This document shows, piece after piece, positions 42,942-51,997 of a stretch of DNA of 64,000 bases (its first letter is position 1; the number at the start of each line of letters is the position of its first letter). The position numbers and the translations under genes are program-made. The notes beneath the pieces were generated by a model. It saw nothing but the letters and a program-made list of their open reading frames with translations, made no database searches and was not told the origin of the DNA. Source of the stretch: Pelagimonas varians (GTDB taxonomy: Bacteria > Pseudomonadota > Alphaproteobacteria > Rhodobacterales > Rhodobacteraceae); NCBI RefSeq assembly GCF_003208435.1, contig NZ_QKMF01000009.1, positions 113,783-177,782 on the forward strand. The letters are read 5' to 3'.

Positions 42942-44600
42942 ATGCCTCACCGCCGTATCCTCTCTCTTTGGTTTCCGCGCCTTGGCGTTGAACGGCTGAT
43001 CCGGGCCCAGCCGCATCTGGCTGGCTTGCCGCTGGCGATGGTGTCAGATGAAGGTCAGGCACAACTTGTGTCGTCCCTTTCTCCCGAGGCATCGGCCTTG
43101 GGTCTGCATTTGCGCCAGCCGCTGCGTGATGCCTATGCCATGTGCGGCGATCTGATCACCAGACCAGAGCAGCCACGACACAAAGAGGCGTTCTTGGGGG
43201 TGCTGCACCGCTGGGCGGGCCGGTATTCGCCATGGGTGTCAACCGCACCGCCCGATGGCTTGATCATTGACCTGACAGGCTGTGCGCATCTGTTTGGCGG
43301 CGAAGAGGTGCTGGCAGAACAAGTGGCGCAAGATTGCCTGGACTTGGGTCTTTCCGTGCAGATGGGCATTGCCGACACACTGGGCGCGGCTTGGGCGCTC
43401 GCGCGTTTCACCGCCCAAAACGGGGCTGCGTCACACCGGTCAGGCGATGCGATCGATCAAGAGGCCCGCGCCACACGATCACGGGCCGGCAAACGGCGAC
43501 ACTGGACACGCGGCGGGGCTGCGCCAAGTGTGCCGACCGGACCTGCGCTGCAAAACAGGATCGCCCCTATAGGCAAGGCATGGCAGATGCTGTCGCCCTT
43601 GCCTATCGCGGCATTGCGGATCGACCCGCAGCTGGTGGATCAACTGAACCGGTTGGGGCTGCGCCGGATTGGTGATTTGATTGGCCAGCCGCGCGCAGGG
43701 CTGGCGCGGCGATTCGGGCGGGGCTTGGTCGACAAGCTGGATCAGGCAATGGGCAGCGCACCCGAACCAGTCTCACCTGCCAAGCCACCGGACCGGTTTT
43801 CGGTCAGGCTGTCCTTTCCTGACCCGATTGGGCTTGAAGGCGATGTCGCAGCCGGTTTGGAACGGCTTGTGGAACAGCTTTGTGCACGCCTAAAGGCAAA
43901 GGGGCGCGGCGCACGGGTCCTGCGGATCGAGGCACATCGCTGTGATGGCTTGATGGAATGGCAAACGGTCAGTGCAGCCGTGGCCAGCTTTGACCCGCTT
44001 CGGTTGATACCTTTGTTGCGGCTTAAACTGCCGGGGATCGATGCGGGACCGGGTATTGATATGCTTCGGCTGGAGGCCATCGGGCACGACGCCCTGCATG
44101 ATCGCCGCATGGCAGGGCACAAGGTCGCTGCCCAGCGCGGCCAGCAGCGCAAGGACCAAGGCGCTGCGCTTGAGGACTTGCTGGGACGACTTGGGGCCCG
44201 CATCGGAATGGAGGCGATCACCCGTCGCCATCCCGCCAGTAGCCACATCCCCGAAAAATCAGCTCAGGTTTTGGCAGCAGCGTGGTCGGACCCCGCCCCA
44301 GACTGGCCGGAACCGCCAACCCCGCGCCCCTTGCTGCTATGGCCCCCCGAAGCGGTGAGCGCAGAAGATCACCCTACGCCGCCCAGCGCGTTTCGGTGGC
44401 GAGGGCGTGATTTTGGTACGCTGGATATCAGTGGCCCGGAACGGATCACCCCAGAATGGTGGCTTGATGATCCCGCGTGGCGCAGCGGTCCGCGGGATTA
44501 TTGGCGCATCGACACCGACCAAGGCGATCGTTTGTGGTTGTTCTACGCACATGGCGGCACGATGTCGTCAGGCTGGTTTTGCCAAGGGTCCTTTGCGTAA
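42942..44600 (+). CDS. imuB: ImuB-like Y-family DNA polymerase homologue
   Basis: 552 residues. The N-terminal RRILSLWFPRLGVERLIRAQP and the region PWVSTAPPDGLIIDLTGCAHLFGGEE are characteristic of ImuB, the catalytically inactive Y-family member of the imuA-imuB-dnaE2 mutagenesis cassette; the acidic catalytic residues of Pol IV are absent at the expected N-terminal site. A helix-hairpin-helix-like QLNRLGLRRIGDLIGQP and a C-terminal RWRGRDFGTLDISGPERI follow. The start at 42942 avoids the LexA box. No imuA or dnaE2 lies beside it: upstream is a divergent cytochrome, downstream serB. It may work with partners encoded elsewhere. Confidence 0.85.
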   Translation: MPHRRILSLWFPRLGVERLIRAQPHLAGLPLAMVSDEGQAQLVSSLSPEASALGLHLRQPLRDAYAMCGDLITRPEQPRHKEAFLGVLHRWAGRYSPWVSTAPPDGLIIDLTGCAHLFGGEEVLAEQVAQDCLDLGLSVQMGIADTLGAAWALARFTAQNGAASHRSGDAIDQEARATRSRAGKRRHWTRGGAAPSVPTGPALQNRIAPIGKAWQMLSPLPIAALRIDPQLVDQLNRLGLRRIGDLIGQPRAGLARRFGRGLVDKLDQAMGSAPEPVSPAKPPDRFSVRLSFPDPIGLEGDVAAGLERLVEQLCARLKAKGRGARVLRIEAHRCDGLMEWQTVSAAVASFDPLRLIPLLRLKLPGIDAGPGIDMLRLEAIGHDALHDRRMAGHKVAAQRGQQRKDQGAALEDLLGRLGARIGMEAITRRHPASSHIPEKSAQVLAAAWSDPAPDWPEPPTPRPLLLWPPEAVSAEDHPTPPSAFRWRGRDFGTLDISGPERITPEWWLDDPAWRSGPRDYWRIDTDQGDRLWLFYAHGGTMSSGWFCQGSFA

Positions 44601-44618
44601 GCGACAACCGCACGGCCG

Positions 44619-44648
44619 GGCGCAAAATTTTTTGAAAAAATTTTCGCC
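44619..44648. repeat. A/T-rich inverted repeat between imuB and serB
   Basis: GGCG-c-AAAATTTTTT-g-AAAAAATTTT-CGCC, nearly perfect inverted repeat of about 14 bases per arm with one unpaired C. It lies in the 127 bases between imuB and serB and could be an imuB terminator; its T-run is internal rather than trailing. Confidence 0.6.
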
Positions 44649-44727
44649 GCTCTCGCCCGCAGCACTGGCCAAGCCCAAAACAGCATGTCAAAACCCGCCC
44701 ACCCCCGCGCCTGAAGGAGCTCGCGCC

Positions 44728-45591
44728 ATGCCCATCGTCTCGCTAATTGCAAAACCCGGCACGCTGGACCCTGCACTGGTCGACAATCTTCGCAACGCAT
44801 GGGGCGGCGGCGTCGCTGTCTGGCTGGCGATGGACGAGGCCGCGGAATTCCCCGTAGCCACTGTTGCAGGCAACTTCGAAGACATCCGCGCATCTCTTGC
44901 GGATCAAGTCGATTTGAACATCCTACCAGATCAGGGCCGCCAAAAGCGCATGCTGCTGGCTGACATGGACAGCACAATGATCGAACAAGAATGCATCGAC
45001 GAGCTGGCCGAAGAAGCCGGTGTTGGCGCATATGTCAAAGACATCACCGCCCGCGCCATGAACGGCGAATTGGATTTTGACGGTGCACTGACCGAACGGG
45101 TTGCTTTGCTCAAAGACCTGCCCGAAAGCGTCATCGATACGGTGGTCAAAAACCGCATCACCTTGATGCCCGGCGGCAAAACCTTGCTAAACACAATGAA
45201 AGCAAACGGTGGTTACTGTGCTTTGGTTTCCGGCGGGTTCACGGCCTTTACCTCGCGCGTCTCCGGTTTGCTTGGATTTGATGAAAACCGCGCCAACACT
45301 TTAATCATAGAAGGCGGCAAACTGTCCGGTGAAGTTGGTTTACCAATCTTGGGCCGCGAGGCCAAGATTGAAGCGTTGGAGCAAATCACCGCCCGCCTAG
45401 GGATTTCCGAAGCCGATGTGGTTGCCGTGGGCGACGGGGCCAATGACCTTGGCATGTTGGGCCGCGCCGGTTTCGGCGTTGCGCTCCATGCCAAACCCAG
45501 CGTTCAGGCGGAATGCGCCTTGCGGGTCAATCACGGTGATCTGACCGCGCTGTTGTACCTGCAAGGCTATCCCAAAGCTGATTTCGTCTAA
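44728..45591 (+). CDS. serB: phosphoserine phosphatase
   Basis: 287 residues. HAD motif I LADMDSTMIEQECIDELA has the nucleophile Asp79 and Asp81; SGGFTAFTSRVSGLLG is motif II region, and AVGDGANDLGML is motif IV, all diagnostic for SerB. It makes L-serine from phosphoserine. An N-terminal ~70-residue region precedes the HAD core. AAGGAGC before the ATG at 44728 fixes the start; the frame is open back to 44407. The stop overlaps that of the convergent asparaginase gene. Confidence 0.96.
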   Translation: MPIVSLIAKPGTLDPALVDNLRNAWGGGVAVWLAMDEAAEFPVATVAGNFEDIRASLADQVDLNILPDQGRQKRMLLADMDSTMIEQECIDELAEEAGVGAYVKDITARAMNGELDFDGALTERVALLKDLPESVIDTVVKNRITLMPGGKTLLNTMKANGGYCALVSGGFTAFTSRVSGLLGFDENRANTLIIEGGKLSGEVGLPILGREAKIEALEQITARLGISEADVVAVGDGANDLGMLGRAGFGVALHAKPSVQAECALRVNHGDLTALLYLQGYPKADFV

Positions 45592-46592
45592 ACGCCAGTC
45601 AGACCGGCAACCGGGCGGATTTCGCCCGTCACCAACCCGTCCCAGTTTTTCACCGGCGGGTTGAGAAAGCGGATGACCTCAGGGTTTTCAGCATCCAACA
45701 CACCGATGCGCACCAAAAGCGCCGCAATCGCAGAGTTAGACGCTCGGGTTGCACCATCGACGATTTTCAACGAAATGCCCCAGCCGCGATGCGGTAGAAT
45801 GGCGACGAAATACCCTTCGGCTCCGGTTTTCAGCGCCAGAGGCTCTTTCGCAGCGCGCATCAAGTGGGTGCAAGCACGGGTGTCGCCCGCAACCAACTCG
45901 GGATAAGCGATCATCCCGCCAACCAACTGCTGCGCCGCCTCGGACATCGTATCACTGCGCTGACCTGCGCTGGCAAAAAACGCCATGGCGCGGGCCATAC
46001 CCAGCATTGATGTCGCAAAGTTCGGGGCGGAACACCCGTCGATGCCAAAGCCGGGGCTTGTCGCGCCCGTCACCTCTTCGAAGGCGTCGCGAACCGATTT
46101 TTGCACCGGATGCGCTGGATCAACATAGTCGGAGCTTGCTCCCAAATGTTTGGTGAGGATCAAAAAACCGGAATGCTTGCCGGAACAATTGTTATGCACG
46201 CGGCATGGGCTGTCTCCGTCGCGGATCATTTGAAACCGCAAATCTTTGTCACGAGATGCTTCGGTGCCGCAGATCAAATCATCGTCGCCCAACCCTAATT
46301 CATCCAGCCAAGCGTTCACTGCCCTGACGTGCATAGGTGCGCCTTGATGCGATGCGCAGGCCAGCGCCAAACGGGCAGGCCCGATTCCAAAAGCCTCGGC
46401 CGCGCCAGACATCACCAATGGCAGCGCCTGAATCATCTTGGCAGAGCTTCTAGGCAACACCACGGCATCAGGGTCGCCCCATGCCTCAACGACACCACCA
46501 CTGCCATCACAAATCACCGCATGCCCCATATGTTGGCTTTCAACGAAGGGCCCGCGGTGTATTTCCACCATCGGTTCGGGTGTGCGCATCAT
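45588..46592 (-). CDS. L-asparaginase II (Rhizobium AnsA-type)
   Basis: 334 residues of the asparaginase II family (PF06089), unrelated to the E. coli enzymes. Conserved stretches: LPRSSAKMIQALPL, HNNCSGKHSGFL and GFGIDGCSAPNFATS. The two Ser/Lys motifs (SSAK and SGKH) form the active site in the Rhizobium etli enzyme. It hydrolyses asparagine to aspartate and ammonia in the cytoplasm. The start is 46592 or 46589 (two adjacent ATG); AAGGA lies just upstream of both. No signal peptide. Confidence 0.93.
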   Translation of the reverse strand: MMRTPEPMVEIHRGPFVESQHMGHAVICDGSGGVVEAWGDPDAVVLPRSSAKMIQALPLVMSGAAEAFGIGPARLALACASHQGAPMHVRAVNAWLDELGLGDDDLICGTEASRDKDLRFQMIRDGDSPCRVHNNCSGKHSGFLILTKHLGASSDYVDPAHPVQKSVRDAFEEVTGATSPGFGIDGCSAPNFATSMLGMARAMAFFASAGQRSDTMSEAAQQLVGGMIAYPELVAGDTRACTHLMRAAKEPLALKTGAEGYFVAILPHRGWGISLKIVDGATRASNSAIAALLVRIGVLDAENPEVIRFLNPPVKNWDGLVTGEIRPVAGLTGV

Positions 46593-46757
46593 CAGATCCT
46601 TAGATTTCGGCGAATATCTGCCAACAGGGCTTTCACGTTGCGGTTTTTTCAGGCTATTGTCTCGCCGTCGAGTAGAAAAGTTTTTGTGGTCGGGACAAGC
46701 CGGAATCGGCAAGGCACAAAAGCAAGTGAAGAGGCTAGACAGCTGGAGGCTGCAAGT

Positions 46758-47297
46758 ATGATTTCAGGTCTTGGTCGCGTGATCGGAGCCGGCGCTATGG
46801 CGCTGCTGCTGACCGCAGGTATGAGCACCGCACAACAAGAAAGCACAAACCGTGTGGACGCCATGACCGACTGGTCCGTCTTTGAGGGTGAAAGCCCCAA
46901 AGAATGCTGGGCGGTTTCCACATTTAAAGAGAGCGTGAACACCGACGCCAACGGGAACATCAAATCGGTCACACGAGGTGATATCTTGTTGATGGTGTTC
47001 TACCGTCCGGGTGCAGGTGTCACCGGGCAATTGGCATTTACCGGTGGTTACCCCTTTGCAAAAGGGTCGACTGTTAATCTGGACATCAGTGGCACAAAAT
47101 TCGAGCTGTATTCAGAAGGTGAATGGGCGTGGCCTGCGACTCCTCAGGATGATGCAAAAATCATCACTGCTATGAAACGTGGGGCGGCAGCCCAGCTAAC
47201 AGCCCAATCCGGCCGCGGCACCATCACCAAAGATACATTTTCACTGCTCGGCTTTACAGCAGCCGTCGAGGAAGCAAGCAAGCGCTGCGCCAAGTAA
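46758..47297 (+). CDS. invasion-associated locus B (IalB)-like protein
   Basis: 179 residues. MISGLGRVIGAGAMALLLTAGMSTAQ is a signal peptide, then the IalB domain: WSVFEGESPKECWAVSTFKES, a central hydrophobic segment and a C-terminal GRGTITKDTFSLLGFTAAVEEASKRC, with Cys residues at both ends suited to a disulfide. IalB proteins are periplasmic or surface proteins of uncertain role, common in free-living alphaproteobacteria. The start at 46758 has GGAGG eight bases before it. It diverges from asparaginase. Confidence 0.9.
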   Translation: MISGLGRVIGAGAMALLLTAGMSTAQQESTNRVDAMTDWSVFEGESPKECWAVSTFKESVNTDANGNIKSVTRGDILLMVFYRPGAGVTGQLAFTGGYPFAKGSTVNLDISGTKFELYSEGEWAWPATPQDDAKIITAMKRGAAAQLTAQSGRGTITKDTFSLLGFTAAVEEASKRCAK

Positions 47298-47322
47298 GCC
47301 GCTGCACGCAAAAGATTTAGAC

Positions 47323-47349
47323 GGGCGAGGTGATACCCTCGCCCTTTTT
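47323..47349 (+). terminator. terminator of the IalB-like gene
   Basis: GGGCGAGG (47323-47330) / CCTCGCCC (47337-47344) followed by TTTTT. A clear rho-independent terminator. Confidence 0.9.
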
Positions 47350-47467
47350 GTTTGCGGATTTACTGCCCTCCGCTGCGGCCCTGATTGCCTAGTGCATTTT
47401 CTTTTGCACCCAAATCGTGTAGACGCAGCGTTTCGACCTCCCAAACCCAAAGACAGAGATTCCAGCC

Positions 47468-48658
47468 ATGCCCGCCGACGCGCCGATCACTCAGGACGTA
47501 ATGACCATTCCGCGCAAGCTGCCCGAAGGTGGCCGCACCAATCTTGTTGGCCTGACACGCGCCCAAATGCGCGACGTGTTGATCGAGGCTGGCACGAAGG
47601 AAAAGCAAGCCAAGATGCGAGTTGGGCAAATCTGGCAATGGATTTACCAATGGGGCGTGCGCGATTTCGCCAGCATGACCAATCTGGCCAAAGACTACCG
47701 CGCCATGCTGGACGAGAAATTTGTGATCGAGATTCCCGAAGTGGTCTCGAAACAGGTATCCGAAGATGGCACCCGAAAATATCTGGTCCGCATCGCGGGC
47801 GGTCACGAGGTTGAGGTCGTCTACATCCCCGAGGATTCGCGCGGTACATTGTGCATTTCCTCTCAGGTTGGCTGCACGTTGACCTGCTCGTTTTGCCATA
47901 CCGGAACCCAAAAACTGGTGCGCAACCTGACTGCCGGTGAAATCATCGGCCAGGTTATGATGGCCCGCGACGATCTGGATGAATGGCCAGTGCCCGGTGC
48001 CCCCAAAGACGAAACGCGCCTGTTGTCGAACATTGTGCTGATGGGCATGGGCGAGCCGCTCTATAATTTTGACAACGTGCGCGATGCGATGAAAATCGCT
48101 ATGGACCCGGAGGGTATTCAGTTGTCGCGCCGCCGGATCACGCTTTCGACCTCTGGTGTTGTGCCAGAAATCGCGCGTACCGCCGAAGAAATCGGTTGTC
48201 TGCTGGCGATCTCGTTCCATGCCACAACGGATGAGGTCCGCGACAAACTGGTTCCGATCAACAAACGCTGGAATATCGAAGAGCTATTGCAGGCTTTGGC
48301 AAGCTATCCCAAGGTGTCAAATTCGGAACGTATCACCTTTGAATATGTAATGCTGAACGGGGTGAATGACACCGACGATGACGCGTATCGCCTGATCGCG
48401 CTTATCAAGGATCACAACATTCCGGCGAAGATCAACTTGATCCCGTTCAACGAATGGCCCGGCGCGCCCTACAAGCGCAGCTCGAACAACCGCATCCATG
48501 CGTTTGCGAATATCATCTATCAAGCGGGCTTTGCCTCGCCCATTCGCAAACCCCGCGGCGAAGACATCATGGCCGCCTGTGGCCAGCTGAAATCGGCCAC
48601 CGAACGCGCCCGCAAGTCACGCAAACAGATCGAAGCCGAAGCAGGGCTTAAGGGCTAA
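47468..48658 (+). CDS. rlmN: 23S rRNA (adenine(2503)-C(2))-methyltransferase RlmN
   Basis: 396-residue radical SAM enzyme that methylates A2503 of 23S rRNA and A37 of some tRNAs. Radical SAM cysteines are Cys136, 140 and 143 in [19 protein letters not shown] precedes them, and [14 protein letters not shown] and [15 protein letters not shown] are family motifs. The catalytic C-terminal Cys lies in IMAACGQL. The stop overlaps that of the convergent AroE-like gene by four bases. Confidence 0.97.
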   Translation: MPADAPITQDVMTIPRKLPEGGRTNLVGLTRAQMRDVLIEAGTKEKQAKMRVGQIWQWIYQWGVRDFASMTNLAKDYRAMLDEKFVIEIPEVVSKQVSEDGTRKYLVRIAGGHEVEVVYIPEDSRGTLCISSQVGCTLTCSFCHTGTQKLVRNLTAGEIIGQVMMARDDLDEWPVPGAPKDETRLLSNIVLMGMGEPLYNFDNVRDAMKIAMDPEGIQLSRRRITLSTSGVVPEIARTAEEIGCLLAISFHATTDEVRDKLVPINKRWNIEELLQALASYPKVSNSERITFEYVMLNGVNDTDDDAYRLIALIKDHNIPAKINLIPFNEWPGAPYKRSSNNRIHAFANIIYQAGFASPIRKPRGEDIMAACGQLKSATERARKSRKQIEAEAGLKG

Positions 48659-49464
48659 AACGACTCGAAGGTCGCGCGCATGCGAACGGGATCGGCTTTG
48701 CAGCCGGTGAAATGTTCGAAACTCAGCGCGGCCTGATGCACGGCCATACCGGCCCCTGACAGGGTTTGGCAGCCTTTGGCACATGCGTCTCGGAGCAGTT
48801 GCGTTTCAAGCGGAAAGTAGACAATGTCAGCGACCCATTGGTCGGAACGGAGCAAGCCGGTATCCATGGCTGTGCCGGGATGTGACGCCATGCCCACAGG
48901 GGTTGCGTTCACCACCCCGTCACATTGTTCAAGCGCGGACAGATCTTTTGCGGCGCGGGTACCGGCCCCAATACGGGCAGCCAAATCAACCGCCATTTGG
49001 TTATTTTGATCAAAGATCAATAGGGTTTGGACTCCCAAATCCTTGAGAGCATAGGCAACAGCGACACCGGCTCCGCCAGCCCCAATCAGCATCACCGATT
49101 GCATGGGTGCATCCACCAAACCTTCTGTCGCACTTTGAGCGAAACCGGGGCAGTCGGTGTTGTGACCAATCCGACTCCCGCCGTCAAAGAGCACCGTGTT
49201 CACCGCCCCCACTCGCTCCGCCACAGGAGAGAGGCCATCCAACAAAGGCATCACAGCCTGTTTGAACGGATAGGTGATATTCAAGCCGGCGTAGCCAGAA
49301 CTCTGCGCTGCATCCAACAGATCAGCCAGCGGACGGTCATCCATCGCAGTGTCGAACAGATCGTATCGCAGGGCAAACCCCTGCGCTTGCGCCTCGGCCA
49401 TATGCATGGCCGGACTGCGCGATGCCGCAATTCCCTGCCCAATCAACCCGACTTTGATGCTCAT
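48655..49464 (-). CDS. shikimate dehydrogenase-like (AroE family) protein
   Basis: 269 residues. The shikimate-binding motif ASRSPAMH, the catalytic Lys in [19 protein letters not shown], the catalytic Asp in HNTDCPGF and the NAD(P)-binding [14 protein letters not shown] are all in place, so it should be an active oxidoreductase. Its ATG overlaps the stop of GH42 beta-galactosidase by four bases, making it the last gene of the galactoside operon. That context suggests a sugar-acid or quinate-type substrate rather than housekeeping AroE. A conserved Asn after MH is replaced by Met. Confidence 0.85.
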   Translation of the reverse strand: MSIKVGLIGQGIAASRSPAMHMAEAQAQGFALRYDLFDTAMDDRPLADLLDAAQSSGYAGLNITYPFKQAVMPLLDGLSPVAERVGAVNTVLFDGGSRIGHNTDCPGFAQSATEGLVDAPMQSVMLIGAGGAGVAVAYALKDLGVQTLLIFDQNNQMAVDLAARIGAGTRAAKDLSALEQCDGVVNATPVGMASHPGTAMDTGLLRSDQWVADIVYFPLETQLLRDACAKGCQTLSGAGMAVHQAALSFEHFTGCKADPVRMRATFESF

Positions 49465-51395
49465 GCCAAAGGTATCCGCAAAACACCTGCGGGTGGCAAG
49501 GAGAAGCCCTCAAATTCGATTGGTACGGTTGTGTGATTAAACCAAAACCGTTCGGTCTCTGTGTCGCGGGTACGCAGACCAGTGGGCAGTTTCCGGATCG
49601 TCAACGCAGCATCCGCGCCAATGCGCGCTATCAACCTGTCCATGCACTCGGCGTCACCCCAACCCGCCATATAGGTCAAATGGCCATTGCGCAGCGCCAC
49701 CGGTGTGCCCGCTCCGGTTTTGAGCAGCACGTCGCCCGTGCCTTCAATTTCCTCAAGGTAGCCTGTGATTGCCCCACCTCCGTCCAATGCAACCGGCATA
49801 TCAGGGCGCAGGGTTTCCAGCCGCGATACAGTCACATCCAAACCCGGAATCGCAGGGGGCAAAGGCGCGTGTGGCATAACGAAATCCGCATCCCGAGCCC
49901 CGCTGCGCGGGCCCAAAACCACCTGAGCGTCACTTTGGGTCAGCGCTGCTTTCACCGCATCCGGCAGATACATCAAACCGGGGGCAAATACCGCCTTGTA
50001 GCCCGAAAATGCATCAGGCCGTAAAGGCACCACATCCACAGTCAAACCTGCACGCCGCAAGGCCCGATAGGTATCCAGAACCAAGGTGAAATAACTCAGC
50101 CCCTGCCCTTGCGGTTGCACCTTCCACATCCATTCGGACACATAGTCAAAAACCAGTGCCACGGGGGCTTGTTTCGATTGCACCTCTGGGGCCTCCACAA
50201 GTTCATCACGAACCTGCCGCGCCTCATGGATCGCAGGCGCGTCCTGACTGTCCGGCCGGAGCATACCTGCATGAAGCTGCTCTTGGGCAAAGGGCGCTTG
50301 ACGCCAGCGAAAATAGCAGACGGCTTCGGCACCGTGGGCAAAGGCCTCCCATGTCCATAGACGCACCATTCCGGGCAAGGGGGCCGGATTGTAGGGAGCC
50401 CAATTGACTGGACCAGGTTGCTGTTCCATCACCCACCAGCGACCCTCTTGAACCGGTTTATTGCCCTTGGCAGCCCCAACAGCGCGGTAAAGATCGTGGT
50501 GAAAGGCTTGAAAATCCGGATCGCCTTGGCGCGCGTAAGCCACCTGTTGGTCAGGGGCCGCACCAACACGGTCCTCAAGAAAGCCCAACGGATAACTGTC
50601 CCAACTGGCGATATCCAGATCAGCGCCCACATCGTAATGATCAAAATCGGTGATTTTGCCCATGTAGTTATGCGCAATTGGCGTACCTGAATGGACCCGG
50701 ATAATATCGGTTTGGGCGCGGTTGAACACCACGACCTGATCCGAACTAAAACGATGAAATGCCAAACGATGCGCTGGATTGGCTTCGGTCACAGTCAGGT
50801 TCGGCAAATCGATCTGATCAAAGGAATTATACTCCATCGACCAAAAAATATTGCCCCATGCAGCGTTCAGCGCCTCGATATTGTCATAGCGCGCGCGCAA
50901 CCAATCGCGAAACGCCAAGCGGGCTGCATCGGAATAGCTGATGGTTGTGTCGTGACAGCCGTATTCATTGTCCGTTTGCCACGCTGCAACATACGGGTTA
51001 CGGCCATAGCGTTCGGCCATCAGCGTCACGATACGGCGGCATTCCTGAAGGTATCCGAAATGGCTGAAACAGTAGTGCCGGCGCGAACCAAACTTGCGCG
51101 GGTTGCCATTTTCATCGACGGCCAGCATATCCGGATATTTATCCAGCACCCAACGCGGCGGCGTCGCTGTCGGCGTCCCCAAGACAACCTGCAAACCGGC
51201 ATTTCCCAAGACCTCGATAGCACGGTCCAACCATCCCCATTGCAAATCTCCGGGCGTGGATTCAATCCGCGACCACGCAAATTCACCGACACGGACCCAT
51301 GTCAGACCCGCTTCGACCATACGCGCGGCGTCCTGCTGCCAGATTTCTTCTGGCCAGTGTTCCGGATAATAGCAGGTGCCAAGGGTTCGCTTCAT
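49461..51395 (-). CDS. GH42 family beta-galactosidase
   Basis: 644 residues. GH42 N-terminus MKRTLGTCYYPEHWPEE, then LGTPTATPPRWVLDKYPDML. Acid/base Glu144 in WQTDNEYGCH and nucleophile Glu324 in WWVMEQQPGPVNW. A trimerisation-like domain with YVSEWMWKVQPQGQG and a C-terminal beta domain follow. No signal peptide, so it acts in the cytoplasm on imported beta-galactosides. Its ATG overlaps the aldolase stop by four bases. Confidence 0.95.
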   Translation of the reverse strand: MKRTLGTCYYPEHWPEEIWQQDAARMVEAGLTWVRVGEFAWSRIESTPGDLQWGWLDRAIEVLGNAGLQVVLGTPTATPPRWVLDKYPDMLAVDENGNPRKFGSRRHYCFSHFGYLQECRRIVTLMAERYGRNPYVAAWQTDNEYGCHDTTISYSDAARLAFRDWLRARYDNIEALNAAWGNIFWSMEYNSFDQIDLPNLTVTEANPAHRLAFHRFSSDQVVVFNRAQTDIIRVHSGTPIAHNYMGKITDFDHYDVGADLDIASWDSYPLGFLEDRVGAAPDQQVAYARQGDPDFQAFHHDLYRAVGAAKGNKPVQEGRWWVMEQQPGPVNWAPYNPAPLPGMVRLWTWEAFAHGAEAVCYFRWRQAPFAQEQLHAGMLRPDSQDAPAIHEARQVRDELVEAPEVQSKQAPVALVFDYVSEWMWKVQPQGQGLSYFTLVLDTYRALRRAGLTVDVVPLRPDAFSGYKAVFAPGLMYLPDAVKAALTQSDAQVVLGPRSGARDADFVMPHAPLPPAIPGLDVTVSRLETLRPDMPVALDGGGAITGYLEEIEGTGDVLLKTGAGTPVALRNGHLTYMAGWGDAECMDRLIARIGADAALTIRKLPTGLRTRDTETERFWFNHTTVPIEFEGFSLPPAGVLRIPLA

Positions 51396-51997
51396 CCAAT
51401 CGCCTCATCATACGCAGTGACGATTTGCGCTGCCTTTTCGGCAACTTGGTCCGCAGTATAGCCCGGTTTGTAAATGTTCGATCCAATGCCGAAACCCGTG
51501 GCACCCGCCGTGACCCAATCTGCGAAATTTGCAGGGCCAGCGCCGCCAACAGCATAGGTTTTTGTGCCCGCAGGCAGCACAGCTTTAAGAGCGGCCAGAC
51601 CTTCCACACCCAGCTTGAAACCCGGAAAGAACTTCAGCCCGTCTGCACCACTGCGCAGCGCGCTAAAGGCCTCGGTTGGGGTCAGCACACCTGGAAAGGA
51701 CAACATACCCGCCACCTTTGTTGCACGGATCACATCCGGAAACGCATCCGGTGACACAACCATTTGCGCGCCAATTGAGGCCAGTTTTTCAACCTGAGAA
51801 ACTTCAAGCACAGTCCCAGCGCCAATGACCGCACGATCACCGGCATGGGCCAGCATCGCCGCAATGCTGTCAAACGGATCAGGCGAGTTCAGCGGCACCT
51901 CGATCTTGGTGATTCCAGCGTCTATCAGAACGTCCGTGATTTCTATGGCGTCAGCAGGTGTCAAACCACGTAGAATAGCGATAATTTCGCGCGTCAT
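51392..51997 (-). CDS. dgoA: 2-dehydro-3-deoxy-6-phosphogalactonate aldolase
   Basis: 201-residue KDPG-family aldolase. Base Glu33 in KIEVPLNSPDPFDSI, GAGTVLEVSQV, and the Schiff-base Lys122 in LKFFPGFKLG. The PLNSP motif distinguishes the galactonate enzymes from the gluconate (Eda) ones. It splits 2-keto-3-deoxy-6-phosphogalactonate to pyruvate and glyceraldehyde 3-phosphate. Overlaps its neighbours by four bases on both sides. Confidence 0.94.
   Translation of the reverse strand: MTREIIAILRGLTPADAIEITDVLIDAGITKIEVPLNSPDPFDSIAAMLAHAGDRAVIGAGTVLEVSQVEKLASIGAQMVVSPDAFPDVIRATKVAGMLSFPGVLTPTEAFSALRSGADGLKFFPGFKLGVEGLAALKAVLPAGTKTYAVGGAGPANFADWVTAGATGFGIGSNIYKPGYTADQVAEKAAQIVTAYDEAIG

Noticed and set aside
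50691..51461. 256-codon plus-strand frame over the beta-galactosidase gene
   Set aside because: Shadow of GH42, whose catalytic motifs are intact on the other strand.
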